DNA of 48,949 nt, taken from contig CAZXSE010000010.1 of NCBI GenBank assembly GCA_964643325.1, forward strand, positions 1 to 48,949, given 5' to 3'. Position numbers and translations under genes: made by a program. The DNA comes from Fredricksoniimonas sp964643325 (GTDB lineage Bacteria > Omnitrophota > Gorgyraeia > Zapsychrales > Fredricksoniimonadaceae). Under the pieces are notes generated by a model. The model was not told the origin of the DNA and made no database searches. It was given only the letters and a program-made list of their open reading frames with translations. Shown one piece after another: positions 39,980 to 47,975 of the stretch; position 1 is the stretch's first letter; each line of letters begins with the position of its first letter.

Positions 39980-41539
39980 ATGAAAGCACTGCGTGAAAGT
40001 TGGGGTTCCAGGATCGGGATCATCATGGCTGTTGCCGGCTCGGCCGTCGGGCTCGGGAACTTCCTGCGTTTTCCCGCCAAGGTCGCCGAGAACGGCGGCG
40101 GCGCCTTCATCATCCCGTATCTGGTGGCGCTCGTCCTTCTGGGGATCCCTCTGATGTGGATCGAATGGGCCCTGGGCCGTTTTGGCGGCGGGTTCGGCCA
40201 CGGCACAGCGCCGGGGATCTTTCACAGCATCTGGCAAAAGAACCGCTTCATCCGTTACTTCGGCGTCATCGGCATCTTCGGCCCCCTGATCATCTTCATC
40301 TATTATACGTTCATTGAATCCTGGACGCTCGGCTACAGCGTCTTTGCCCTGTTCGGAAAACTTTCCGGTATCAACGACCAGGCCAGCATGCAAAGCTTTC
40401 TGCGCGGCTATCAGGGTATCCAGCATAATGAATTCTTTAACGGCCTCGGCTGGGCCTATCTTTTCTTTCTCATTACTTTCATGATCAATATCGTGGTCAT
40501 TTGGCACGGCGTCAAGGGCGGGATCGAGAAGCTCTGCCGGTGGGCTATGCCATTATTGTTCATCTGCGCCATTGTCCTGATGATACGCGTGATGACCCTC
40601 GGCGCGCCTGACCCGTCAAAGCCGGACTGGAACGTGCTCAACGGTTACGGTTATCTCTGGAACCCGGACTTCAAAGCCCTCCTGTCAGCCAAAGTGTGGC
40701 TCGAGGCTGCGGGACAAATATTCTTTACGTTAAGCGTCGGCATCGGCATGATCCTGACCTACGCGAGCTACCTGAAAAAAGCTGATGATGTCGTGCTTTC
40801 GGGCCTGACCGCCGCGGGGACCAACGAATTCGCGGAGGTGATCCTTGGCGCGGGCATCGTGATCCCGGCGGCTTTTGTTTTCTTCGGCCCGGTGGACGTA
40901 CAGGCCATCGCGCGCTCCGGCACCTTCAACCTGGGCTTCGTCAGCATGCCGCTTGCCCTCAATCAAATGCCGTGGCCGGAAATATTCGCGTTCATCTGGT
41001 TCCTGCTGCTTTTCCTCGCCGGGGTCACATCCTCCGTGTCGCTTGCCCAGCCCGCGATCGCCTTCATGGAAGATGAATTCAATATTACCCGCAAGAAGGC
41101 TGTCACCATTTTTGCCGTCGCCACTTTCATATTATGCCAGCCCGGGATATTCTTCCTAAAGAACGGCGTTGTTGACGAGCTTGACTTCTGGGCGGCGACC
41201 GTCCTTATCGTCATCTTCGCCCTGATCGAGGTCATTCTCTTCGCCTGGGTCTTTGGCATGAACAATGCCTGGGAAGAGATCCACCGCGGCGCCAACATGC
41301 GCATCCCGCAGGCTTACAAATTCATCATCAAGTACATCACGCCGTCATTCTTGATCTTCATCCTGGGCATGTGGTTCTGGCAGGAATGGCTCGGCGTCAT
41401 CCTGATGAAAGGCGTTGCCGAAGCGGACAAGCCGTTCATCCTGGGAACGCGTATCGGGCTTTGCGCCCTTTTCATTGCCCTCGCCGTTATGGTCAAGCTG
41501 GCATGGCGGCGCAAACGCAAGAGCGGAGGTCGCCCATGA
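39980..41539 (+). CDS. Sodium-dependent neurotransmitter:sodium symporter-family transporter
   Basis: The 519-aa membrane protein starts with SRIGIIMAVAGSAVGLGNFLRFP, the hallmark of NSS/SNF transporters, and continues with about twelve helices, including SVGIGMILTYASYL and GAGIVIPAAFVF. Family members import amino acids with sodium; the substrate cannot be read here. It is followed by an overlapping 33-aa gene of the MetS type, as in methionine/alanine carriers of Actinobacteria, so an aliphatic amino acid is plausible. Confidence 0.92.
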   Translation: MKALRESWGSRIGIIMAVAGSAVGLGNFLRFPAKVAENGGGAFIIPYLVALVLLGIPLMWIEWALGRFGGGFGHGTAPGIFHSIWQKNRFIRYFGVIGIFGPLIIFIYYTFIESWTLGYSVFALFGKLSGINDQASMQSFLRGYQGIQHNEFFNGLGWAYLFFLITFMINIVVIWHGVKGGIEKLCRWAMPLLFICAIVLMIRVMTLGAPDPSKPDWNVLNGYGYLWNPDFKALLSAKVWLEAAGQIFFTLSVGIGMILTYASYLKKADDVVLSGLTAAGTNEFAEVILGAGIVIPAAFVFFGPVDVQAIARSGTFNLGFVSMPLALNQMPWPEIFAFIWFLLLFLAGVTSSVSLAQPAIAFMEDEFNITRKKAVTIFAVATFILCQPGIFFLKNGVVDELDFWAATVLIVIFALIEVILFAWVFGMNNAWEEIHRGANMRIPQAYKFIIKYITPSFLIFILGMWFWQEWLGVILMKGVAEADKPFILGTRIGLCALFIALAVMVKLAWRRKRKSGGRP

Positions 41540-41637
41540 CATTCGCAGGATGGACCATGCTGATCGTAAGTTGGACGCTGATAACAGCCCTGTGCGTGTT
41601 CTGTTTTTATCGGGTCCTTTTCAACAACAAGGAGTGA
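41536..41637 (+). CDS. MetS-like small subunit of the NSS transporter
   Basis: A 33-aa protein consisting of one transmembrane helix (WTMLIVSWTLITALCVFCFY) and a short basic tail (RVLFNNKE). Its ATG overlaps the transporter stop (ATGA). Small single-helix proteins of this length directly after NSS genes are known as MetS, needed for transport in Corynebacterium. Identification rests on size, position and topology. Confidence 0.75.
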   Translation: MTFAGWTMLIVSWTLITALCVFCFYRVLFNNKE

Positions 41638-41639
41638 TC

Positions 41640-41855
41640 ATGCTCGCAAGCACCATACTGCTCGTTTCCCTGATCATCGTTTCCTGCATCGTCGGCCTGG
41701 CCTTCGTATTCCTTCCGACGATCGTGGCCATCCTGCGCAAGCACCGCCAGGTCATCCCCATTCTTGTGCTGAACATCTTTTTGTGGTGGACGTTCATTGC
41801 CTGGGCCGTGGCCCTGGCCTGGGCATTCGTCAAAGAGAACGAGAAGACCTCCTGA
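41640..41855 (+). CDS. Superinfection-immunity-family membrane protein
   Basis: The 71-aa protein has two hydrophobic helices and the pattern PTIVAILRKHRQVIPILVLN followed by WWTFIAWAVALAWAF, as in the Imm_superinfect family named after phage T4 Imm. Chromosomal relatives are widespread and usually unrelated to phages in context. It follows MetS by 2 bp with AAGGAG. A third component of the transporter operon is as likely as immunity. Confidence 0.75.
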   Translation: MLASTILLVSLIIVSCIVGLAFVFLPTIVAILRKHRQVIPILVLNIFLWWTFIAWAVALAWAFVKENEKTS

Positions 41856-41906
41856 AATATCCCTCCGGCGCCGGACGCTGCAGACGCCCGGACCGCTTTC
41901 GGGACA

Positions 41907-41930
41907 CTCCGTGACGGATCCTTCACGGAG
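41907..41930. repeat. 8-bp inverted repeat after the NSS operon
   Basis: Arms 41907-41914 and 41923-41930 are perfect complements around eight bases. A second A/T inverted repeat lies at 41973-41998 (arms of 8, ten-base loop). Neither has a T-run after it. They may end the converging transcripts of the NSS operon and spoVG. Confidence 0.4.
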
Positions 41931-42027
41931 AGCCAGGCCGCCCGTACCTTATCCTCTGACCCGCACCCCAAGTCTTTTTCAGCCCCCGCCGAAAAAGAGC
42001 GCATCAGTTGACCGGGCGCCCTGAACC

Positions 42028-42288
42028 TTATTTTTCCTTACGGTAATGCTCGATGACCTTGCCGCTGAGCTCATCATAGACCGCCGACGAACGGCAAACG
42101 ACCTGGTCGTACCAGCGATTGTCCTTGCCCTGCTCCTGAGGCATGGACACGAACAGCCCTTTCTTGCCTTCCAGGAGCCGCACACCGCGGATCACGAGCG
42201 CGTCATTAACGCCCACATCCGCAAAAGCTTTCAACCCCCCGGCATCAGGCAGCCGGTACATCTTCTCAACACTGAACACGATCGACAT
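42028..42288 (-). CDS. spoVG: SpoVG-family DNA/RNA-binding regulator
   Basis: The 86-aa protein matches SpoVG: LKAFADVGVNDALVIRGVRL, then GKKGLFVSMPQEQ and VYDELSGKVIEHYRK. SpoVG-type proteins bind nucleic acids and act as global regulators in non-sporulating bacteria too. GGGAGGGG precedes the ATG. It has a strong TTGACA promoter and a palindrome in its leader, and is divergent from the XRE-cupin regulator. Confidence 0.9.
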   Translation of the reverse strand: MSIVFSVEKMYRLPDAGGLKAFADVGVNDALVIRGVRLLEGKKGLFVSMPQEQGKDNRWYDQVVCRSSAVYDELSGKVIEHYRKEK

Positions 42289-42304
42289 TGGCCCCTCCCT
42301 TTAT

Positions 42305-42319
42305 TTGATTTTAAATCAA
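42305..42319. promoter_or_regulatory. Palindrome in the spoVG leader, possible operator
   Basis: TTGATTT T AAATCAA is a 15-bp palindrome with 7-bp arms, between the spoVG promoter and its start codon. The position fits a repressor site, possibly for the divergently encoded XRE-cupin protein. Inference only. Confidence 0.45.
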
Positions 42320-42332
42320 CTAAACTGACGAA

Positions 42333-42361
42333 ATGTTAACACCGTTGTGATTTTGTGTCAA
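42333..42361 (-). promoter_or_regulatory. Promoter of spoVG
   Basis: Reverse strand perfect TTGACA (42356-42361), 17-bp spacer, TAACAT (42333-42338). Leader about 38 nt. Confidence 0.75.
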
Positions 42362-42427
42362 TATTTATTTTGTTATTCCGTCAAACTTGAAAAAACAGCT
42401 TTTCTTCCGGCGGGTTCAAGATAAAAG

Positions 42428-42455
42428 TTGATATTTTCTCAAATTGTGTTATTAT
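42428..42455 (+). promoter_or_regulatory. Promoter of the XRE-cupin gene
   Basis: TTGATA (42428-42433), 16-bp spacer, TATTAT (42450-42455), each 5 of 6 to consensus. The start codon at 42479 follows AGGAGG. Confidence 0.7.
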
Positions 42456-42478
42456 GACAACATTATCAGGAGGAAGTC

Positions 42479-43030
42479 ATGCAACAGCTCGGCGTTCATA
42501 TTCAAGAGATCCGAAAACTGCGGCGCATATCGCTCACAGAACTGGCCCGCAACAGCGGCGTACAGATCGCCACGCTTTCCCGCATCGAGAACGGCAAGAT
42601 GACCGGAACCCTTGAATCGCACCTGAACATCGCCAAAGCGCTTGGCATTGATATCACCGAACTCTACCAGGGCCTTAAAGAGAGCGCGCCCTCGCCCATC
42701 AAGGCCACCGACAAGCTCGAACCGGTCTCCGCCCTCAATGACAAAGTCTCCTGCGAGATCCTCGCGCGCCAGGCATCTTCCAAGAAAATGCTGCCGGCCA
42801 TGATCAAGATCGAAGGCAAAGGGGCGACCGCCCAGGAGCAGCGCGAAGCCCTCTCGGAACGGTTCCTCTTCGTCCTCGAGGGGACGGTCGTGGTCAAGGT
42901 CAAAGACCAGGCCATCCGCCTGGAAAAGAACTCTTCTCTTTACTTCAACGCATCCATGCCGCATACCATTGAGAATCCGAACGCCGCGGCCGCAAAACTC
43001 CTCTCCGTTATCACGCCCGTATCCCTATGA
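42479..43030 (+). CDS. XRE-family regulator with cupin sensor domain
   Basis: The 183-aa protein has an N-terminal HTH (GVHIQEIRKLRRISLTELAR and ATLSRIENGKMTG, residues 6-43) and a C-terminal cupin barrel (about 110-183) with FLFVLEGTVVVKVKDQ and MPHTIENPN. Cupin-HTH proteins usually repress genes for a small-molecule pathway. It is strongly expressed-looking (AGGAGG plus a good promoter) and divergent from spoVG. It overlaps the next gene by 4 bp (ATGA). Confidence 0.92.
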   Translation: MQQLGVHIQEIRKLRRISLTELARNSGVQIATLSRIENGKMTGTLESHLNIAKALGIDITELYQGLKESAPSPIKATDKLEPVSALNDKVSCEILARQASSKKMLPAMIKIEGKGATAQEQREALSERFLFVLEGTVVVKVKDQAIRLEKNSSLYFNASMPHTIENPNAAAAKLLSVITPVSL

Positions 43031-43365
43031 ACGCGGTCCTTGTTTTTTCGGGCAATGAACACACCCGTGACGCGCTCAAGTCAGCCCTTGCCAACCATGT
43101 GCCGCTGATCGTTGTTGAGGATCACACGCAATGCATTGCGGCGCTCACGCAAAAAGCAGCGCTCCACGCGGGATTTATCGGGGTCCTTGATGAGGATGAT
43201 CCGGGGATCTTCGAAGAGATACTTGGGTCAAAGCCGGGATTAAAACTGATCGCCGTCGGCGACCATAACACGGAGGCCGCGGCTGTTGAAGCCGTCCGGC
43301 GCGGCGCGGCAGGTTATATCCTTCTGCCGGCGGAAACTAGCGCGATCCTGGCAGCGGCCCGCTGA
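43027..43365 (+). CDS. Degenerate receiver-like protein
   Basis: The 112-aa protein has the alternating pattern of a receiver domain (NAVLVFSGNEHTRDALKSAL, then LKLIAVGDHN, AVRRGAAGYILLP). The acidic pair is absent (SGNEH) and the usual lysine near the end is missing (LLPAETS). A phosphorylatable aspartate is uncertain. It probably acts as a protein-interaction partner of the cupin regulator. It overlaps the converging gene at 43337 by 29 bp. Confidence 0.65.
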   Translation: MNAVLVFSGNEHTRDALKSALANHVPLIVVEDHTQCIAALTQKAALHAGFIGVLDEDDPGIFEEILGSKPGLKLIAVGDHNTEAAAVEAVRRGAAGYILLPAETSAILAAAR

Positions 43366-44371
43366 CAGGCACACCCTCTTCCTGAACGATCGTCATGAAT
43401 TCAGCGAACCATGCCTTCCTGAAAGCATCCGCCTTTGAAAGTTTGTCGAACTCGTCACGGAACATCGCGTACACGCGCGCGTAACTCCCGGAGGTGATCC
43501 GCGCAAGGTCCGTCGGCGTAATGCTGGAACGGGCCGCGTCATAGACCAGCTCCCGGCCTTCAAGCGTGAACGTCACGCGCCGCGTTACCGTAAAAAGCGC
43601 CTGTCCGTCGCCAGGCCTGCCGTCACCGCGGCGCTCGGCCATGAATGTTATCCGGTAATTGCCCGTGAGCCCCTGACGGGAATGCTCAAAGGCCGATGTC
43701 ACCTCAAAATCCAACAGGCCAAGCCCTTTGCGGGACGCCTCGCTCACAACAGCCGTCAGCAACTTCGGCGCCGTTCCGTCAAGCCTGTAAACCTGGATGA
43801 ATTTCGTGCTGTAACCGTCGCCCATCCCCGCCAGGCTGACAACACTGCACAGGCCGTTATCCAGGAGCTGGAACATGGGCTCCCCGGCCTTGTTATCAAA
43901 AACATCGATGTGGCCGAAATACGCCCACGCCCCCTTCAGGTCCCTGAACAGCAGGTACTGATAGTCGGGAAAGCGCACGCTCGCGCTGGAAACGCGCATG
44001 ACCCTATAGTCCCCCAGCTGGTATTCCTTGACCACGGGATACGGCAGGACGCAGGATGTGTACTCGGCGAGCCCGCAGCCAAAAAGATATTCATCCCTGA
44101 GCGCCGCATACTCTGCCCTCTTGCCCGCAAGGGTCCGCGCCAGGCCCATCTTCTTCCAAAGTTTGCCAATGTGAACGCCCGGGTAATAATAATCCTCCCG
44201 CCGGCCTTCGCTCCTGGTGAAGAAGCCCTTGTCCGCGCGCTGGTAATACGCGTCCGTCGCGGCAAAGAACTTCTCGGCATCCAGATAAGAGATCTTCTTG
44301 GGGACAAAAAGCAGGGCGATCGCGATGACAATAAGGACAAAAGGAACGAACTTCAGGAAATCATTCTTCAT
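43337..44371 (-). CDS. Membrane-anchored or exported protein of unknown function
   Basis: A 344-aa protein with an N-terminal hydrophobic segment (FLKFVPFVLIVIAIALLFVP), then a long soluble part. GGAGG precedes the ATG at 44371; an upstream ATG at 44392 is less likely. No recognised domain; regular aromatic and charged residues (YYQRADKGFF, FGHIDVFDNKAG) suggest a beta-rich extracytoplasmic fold. Its last codons overlap the converging receiver-like gene. Confidence 0.65.
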   Translation of the reverse strand: MKNDFLKFVPFVLIVIAIALLFVPKKISYLDAEKFFAATDAYYQRADKGFFTRSEGRREDYYYPGVHIGKLWKKMGLARTLAGKRAEYAALRDEYLFGCGLAEYTSCVLPYPVVKEYQLGDYRVMRVSSASVRFPDYQYLLFRDLKGAWAYFGHIDVFDNKAGEPMFQLLDNGLCSVVSLAGMGDGYSTKFIQVYRLDGTAPKLLTAVVSEASRKGLGLLDFEVTSAFEHSRQGLTGNYRITFMAERRGDGRPGDGQALFTVTRRVTFTLEGRELVYDAARSSITPTDLARITSGSYARVYAMFRDEFDKLSKADAFRKAWFAEFMTIVQEEGVPVSGPLPGSR

Positions 44372-44440
44372 GAGGCCTCCATGCCAGGGCAATAACGCCC
44401 TCTGTCGGAAGAAAGGGCTCGCGGCCCGTTGCCTGTTATT

Positions 44441-45040
44441 CTATTCGTTTGCGCGCCCGTCCGCAACAACATCCGCCCACAGGCCTTTCCCGGCCTTGCG
44501 CGCTTCACGGAAGAGCGCCTTGAACTCATCCGCATGGCGGACATTGGGCGGGATCGTCATGGGATACGCGTAACCGCTGCGGACGATCTCGGCGTTGATA
44601 AAAAGTCCGTCATCAACACGGTAAACATAAGCCAGCAGGCGCCCATACTTGTCGCGCTGCTGGATGTCGAACTCGAGCCTTACCCGGCGTCCGTCGAGAA
44701 GCCCTTTGGTGAACGCTGACGCCCTGCGCCCCATCTTCATGATATCCTGAATGTCCTGCCCTGAACGCGCGGCGTCGCGAAACAGCTTCTTGTTCTCTCC
44801 GGACTCAGGCGTGTCGATCCCTACGAGACGGACCTTTTCGCCATTGGCCACCTTGATCGTATCCCCGTCGTAAACACGCACAACGGCAATATCCGCGTAA
44901 CTCGCGCTTGCGGGAACGGCTTTTGTTAAAGACGGCGCCTTATCCTTGGACGCATGCTGCGCGCCGGCGAGAAAGAGCGAAAGCGCCAGCAGAAAGAACC
45001 CGAGCGGCTGGAACATATGAGGAAGGGATCGCCGTTTCAT
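44441..45040 (-). CDS. Secreted thermonuclease (SNase family)
   Basis: The 199-aa protein has a signal peptide (FQPLGFFLLALSLFLAGAQ) and a staphylococcal-nuclease fold: VRVYDGDTIKVANG, VRLVGIDTPESGE, and DKYGRLLAYVYR with the catalytic arginine and aspartates. It degrades DNA or RNA outside the cytoplasm with calcium in the type enzyme. The ATG overlaps the spoIID stop (TGATG). Confidence 0.9.
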   Translation of the reverse strand: MKRRSLPHMFQPLGFFLLALSLFLAGAQHASKDKAPSLTKAVPASASYADIAVVRVYDGDTIKVANGEKVRLVGIDTPESGENKKLFRDAARSGQDIQDIMKMGRRASAFTKGLLDGRRVRLEFDIQQRDKYGRLLAYVYRVDDGLFINAEIVRSGYAYPMTIPPNVRHADEFKALFREARKAGKGLWADVVADGRANE

Positions 45041-46197
45041 CAGGGCTCCTTGAGGTCCTTAAGTTGCAAAAGTTCGGAAAAGGGATAGTAGAACTCCAGG
45101 ATCTGGCGATAATTATAACGCTGAAGGGCCATATTATAAGCCCCCCACTGGCACAGCCCGACGCCGTGGCCCCAGCCAAAGCCGACAAAGTCCACGAACC
45201 ACCCTTTCATTTCAATATCATATTTATTGCTTTTAAGCTTATTGGGCCCAACGATCTCACGAAATACCTTGCCCTCAATGGACGCTTCCTTGCCGTCGCG
45301 CGTGAGGATCATGAGTTTCTTGACCCTGCCGCTCGCGTTACGCTCGGCGACACGGATCTCTTTGATGAGCCCCAGCTCGTACCCGCGCGCATTGAGCGCA
45401 TCCTGGATATCTTTCAGGCGGAAATTCTGGCGCCATTGGTAATGGGGCGACGCCTCGGAAAAGACAGACTTGATCCCGCCTTTCAACGGAGGGATGTCAA
45501 CATCCCACAACTGCGCGGCATCCTCGGTCATGCCGCCGCTGTTGGCGTGAAAGAAGGCCGGGAATATCTTCCTCTTGTACGCCAGGACCTCACCGGTGGT
45601 CCGGCTGACCGCCAGGTTGGTGCGGTAACGCTCGGCGCTCCTGCCGCCATAGACCTGCGAATAAACGTCATTGGTCACGTCGTAATCACGGGACGCGAAC
45701 TTGCCCATGGAATACACGGCGAACGTGCGCGTTGCCACGGCCTGCGCCTTCATGGCCTCCATGGGCCATTTGTCCGATATTTCATGGTAAAGGACGCCGC
45801 GGATGTATTGTTCAAGGCCGATCGTATTGACGACCGTGAAATTCAGCCCCGCATTGTCAATGATCAGGACCGTTCCCCGGAAATGCCCTTCGTTAATGCT
45901 GATCAAAGCCTCGCGGCGCGGGATGATCGCGATGCGGGAAGCGCCATAGACCTGACTTCCGACGGAGATCTTGCCCTTCTTCATGGAAACAAGGGCGGGG
46001 TGCAGATAGACCCTGGTGTCGAGCTTCTTGCCCGTCGCGTGATCGACCACATCATAACGCCCCTGCACGGCCATGGTGAAATGATCCTCTTCGCGCAGGA
46101 CCGCGACGCGGATATCCCTGTCAACGGATGCAAGCGCGCCGGCCACGGGCGATGCGCAGCATAACGCAAGTAAAAGGCAAAGGGCCTTCGGGATCAT
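45040..46197 (-). CDS. SpoIID/LytB-domain protein
   Basis: The 385-aa exported protein (signal peptide MIPKALCLLLALCCASPVAGAL) has the SpoIID domain: LEQYIRGVLYHEISDKWPMEAMKAQAVATRTF, split here by no gap, then HANSGGMTEDA and the C-terminal GFGWGHGVGLCQWGAY. SpoIID homologues are peptidoglycan lytic enzymes acting on denuded glycan. Because no sporulation genes are near, cell-wall remodelling is likely. It overlaps ruvB by 4 bp. Confidence 0.5.
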   Translation of the reverse strand: MIPKALCLLLALCCASPVAGALASVDRDIRVAVLREEDHFTMAVQGRYDVVDHATGKKLDTRVYLHPALVSMKKGKISVGSQVYGASRIAIIPRREALISINEGHFRGTVLIIDNAGLNFTVVNTIGLEQYIRGVLYHEISDKWPMEAMKAQAVATRTFAVYSMGKFASRDYDVTNDVYSQVYGGRSAERYRTNLAVSRTTGEVLAYKRKIFPAFFHANSGGMTEDAAQLWDVDIPPLKGGIKSVFSEASPHYQWRQNFRLKDIQDALNARGYELGLIKEIRVAERNASGRVKKLMILTRDGKEASIEGKVFREIVGPNKLKSNKYDIEMKGWFVDFVGFGWGHGVGLCQWGAYNMALQRYNYRQILEFYYPFSELLQLKDLKEP

Positions 46198-47189
46198 GAT
46201 AAAAGCTCTTTGGCCCTGGGGGTGATCTCACGGCCGCGGGAGGTGCGGCGCAGCAGGCCTGTTTTAAGAAGATAAGGCTCAACAACATCGACAATGGTAT
46301 CGACCTCTTCATTGAGCGTCGCGGCCAGCGCTTCGATGCCGACGGGGCCGCCTGCATACTGGTCGCGGATGACCGTCAGTATCTTGCGGTCAAAGCGGTC
46401 AAGGCCCTGCGGGTCAATGTGCAGCATGCCCATGGCATCTTCCACGAGCTTCAAGGTCACCTTCAACCCCGAGGTAACGACCTGGGCGTGGTCGCGCACC
46501 CTTTTCAGGAGCCTGTTGGCGATGCGCGGCGTTCCGCGCGCGCGGCGCGCCACCTCCAGCGCCGCGTCAGGATCGATGTCAACGCCAAGCTTGACGGCCG
46601 AGCGCGCGATGATGGTGGCCAGATCCTGCGGTTCATAGAAATCAAGGTGATGGAATATCCCGAAACGGTCCCGCAGGGGCGATGCCAACAGGCCGCTGCG
46701 CGTCGTGGCCCCGATCAGGGTAAAAGGCTTGAGTGCAAAATTGATCGTGCGCGCGTAAGGCCCCTTGTCGACCACGAAATCGATCTTGAAGCTCTCCATC
46801 GCGGGGTAAAGGAATTCTTCGACGGTCTTGGACATGCGGTGGATCTCGTCGATAAAAAGGATGTCGCCCTTCTCGAGGTTGGTCAGGATGCCGATCAGGT
46901 CCCCGGCGCGTTCAATAGCGGGCCCGGAGGTCACGGTGATCCTGCCCTGCATCAGGCGCGCGATGATATGCGCCAGGGACGTCTTGCCGAGCCCGGGAGG
47001 CCCGGAAAAAAGCATATGCTCCAGCGCTTCGCCCCTCTGGCGGGCCGCTTCGACGGCCACCCGGATATTGGCCACAACCTCTTGCTGGCCGATGAAGTCC
47101 TCAAGGGTCTCAGGACGCAGGGAAAGGCTTGTGACCCTGTCCTCTTCCGTTTCCTGGGCATTAAGGACAACGCGCTTGATCTCTTCCAT
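46194..47189 (-). CDS. ruvB: Holliday junction branch-migration helicase RuvB
   Basis: The 331-aa AAA+ motor has the P-loop SGPPGLGKTS (62-71), the DEIHR box, sensor motif GATTRSGLL and the C-terminal winged helix YAGGPVGIEALA. RuvA and RuvC are not in the window. It sits after scpA (one-base overlap TGATG). Confidence 0.96.
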   Translation of the reverse strand: MEEIKRVVLNAQETEEDRVTSLSLRPETLEDFIGQQEVVANIRVAVEAARQRGEALEHMLFSGPPGLGKTSLAHIIARLMQGRITVTSGPAIERAGDLIGILTNLEKGDILFIDEIHRMSKTVEEFLYPAMESFKIDFVVDKGPYARTINFALKPFTLIGATTRSGLLASPLRDRFGIFHHLDFYEPQDLATIIARSAVKLGVDIDPDAALEVARRARGTPRIANRLLKRVRDHAQVVTSGLKVTLKLVEDAMGMLHIDPQGLDRFDRKILTVIRDQYAGGPVGIEALAATLNEEVDTIVDVVEPYLLKTGLLRRTSRGREITPRAKELLS

Positions 47190-47938
47190 CAGGCCACCGG
47201 CTGCTGCTGAACAATGATATTATCCGTATTGCGTAAAAGTTCGATCTGGGCGAAATGACGCTTCTGCGCGACAACGACCTCTTTCATCTTGCACAGCTCA
47301 AGGACCGCCATGAAGGTCACGATCACCTCCATCTTGTCGCGCGCCTCGGCGAAAAGTTCCTGCAGGCTCACGCTGGGCCTGTCAACCAGAAGGTGCAGGA
47401 TGGAATGGACCTTTTCCTCGACCGTGTATTCTTCGTGGGCCACTTCATAAGAGGCCCGCTCCGGCTTTGCGGCCATGGCCGCGGTCAGCGCCGTGATCAG
47501 ATCGAAAAGGTTCGCTTCAAAATAAACCTCCCTGGCGTCATCTTTCAGTTCAGCCATGGCCTGCTCGTCGGGACGGCGCGTAAAAAGGTCCTGGCGCGCG
47601 TCTGCCCGCTGGCGTAAAAGTTCCGCGGCCTCCTTGATGCGCTGGTATTCTTCAAGGCGGCGCACCAGGTCCATGCGGGGATCTTCGACGGGCGCGACCT
47701 CGCTGGGGTCCGGCGGCAACAGCATCCGGGACTTGATCTGCAAGAGCGTGGCCGCCATGACCAGGAAGTCACCGATCCCGTCAAGGTCGAGCACTTTCAT
47801 CAATTCAATGTACTGGATATACTGTTCGGTGATGCGCGCGATGGGGATATCGCGGATGTCGAGCTCGTCCTTCCTGATCAGATACAACAGAAGGTCGAGC
47901 GGCCCTTCAAATTTATCAAGCTGGACTTTATAGGTCAT
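47189..47938 (-). CDS. scpA: Segregation and condensation protein A
   Basis: The 249-aa kleisin starts with YKVQLDKFEGPLDLLLYLIRKDELDI, the ScpA signature, and ends with a winged helix (VTFMAVLELCKMKEVVVAQ). It bridges SMC heads for chromosome condensation. The usual partner scpB does not follow; ruvB does. Confidence 0.95.
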   Translation of the reverse strand: MTYKVQLDKFEGPLDLLLYLIRKDELDIRDIPIARITEQYIQYIELMKVLDLDGIGDFLVMAATLLQIKSRMLLPPDPSEVAPVEDPRMDLVRRLEEYQRIKEAAELLRQRADARQDLFTRRPDEQAMAELKDDAREVYFEANLFDLITALTAAMAAKPERASYEVAHEEYTVEEKVHSILHLLVDRPSVSLQELFAEARDKMEVIVTFMAVLELCKMKEVVVAQKRHFAQIELLRNTDNIIVQQQPVA

Positions 47939-47975
47939 ACCCGGGCCGTTATCCTCTCAACGCCTGGCGCTTGTG

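Noticed and set aside
41973..41998. A/T inverted repeat looking like a terminator
   Set aside because: The T-run is inside the stem and not after it; left as a weak repeat only.
44908..46164. 418-codon plus-strand frame over spoIID
   Set aside because: Antisense shadow of SpoIID/LytB with no recognisable features.
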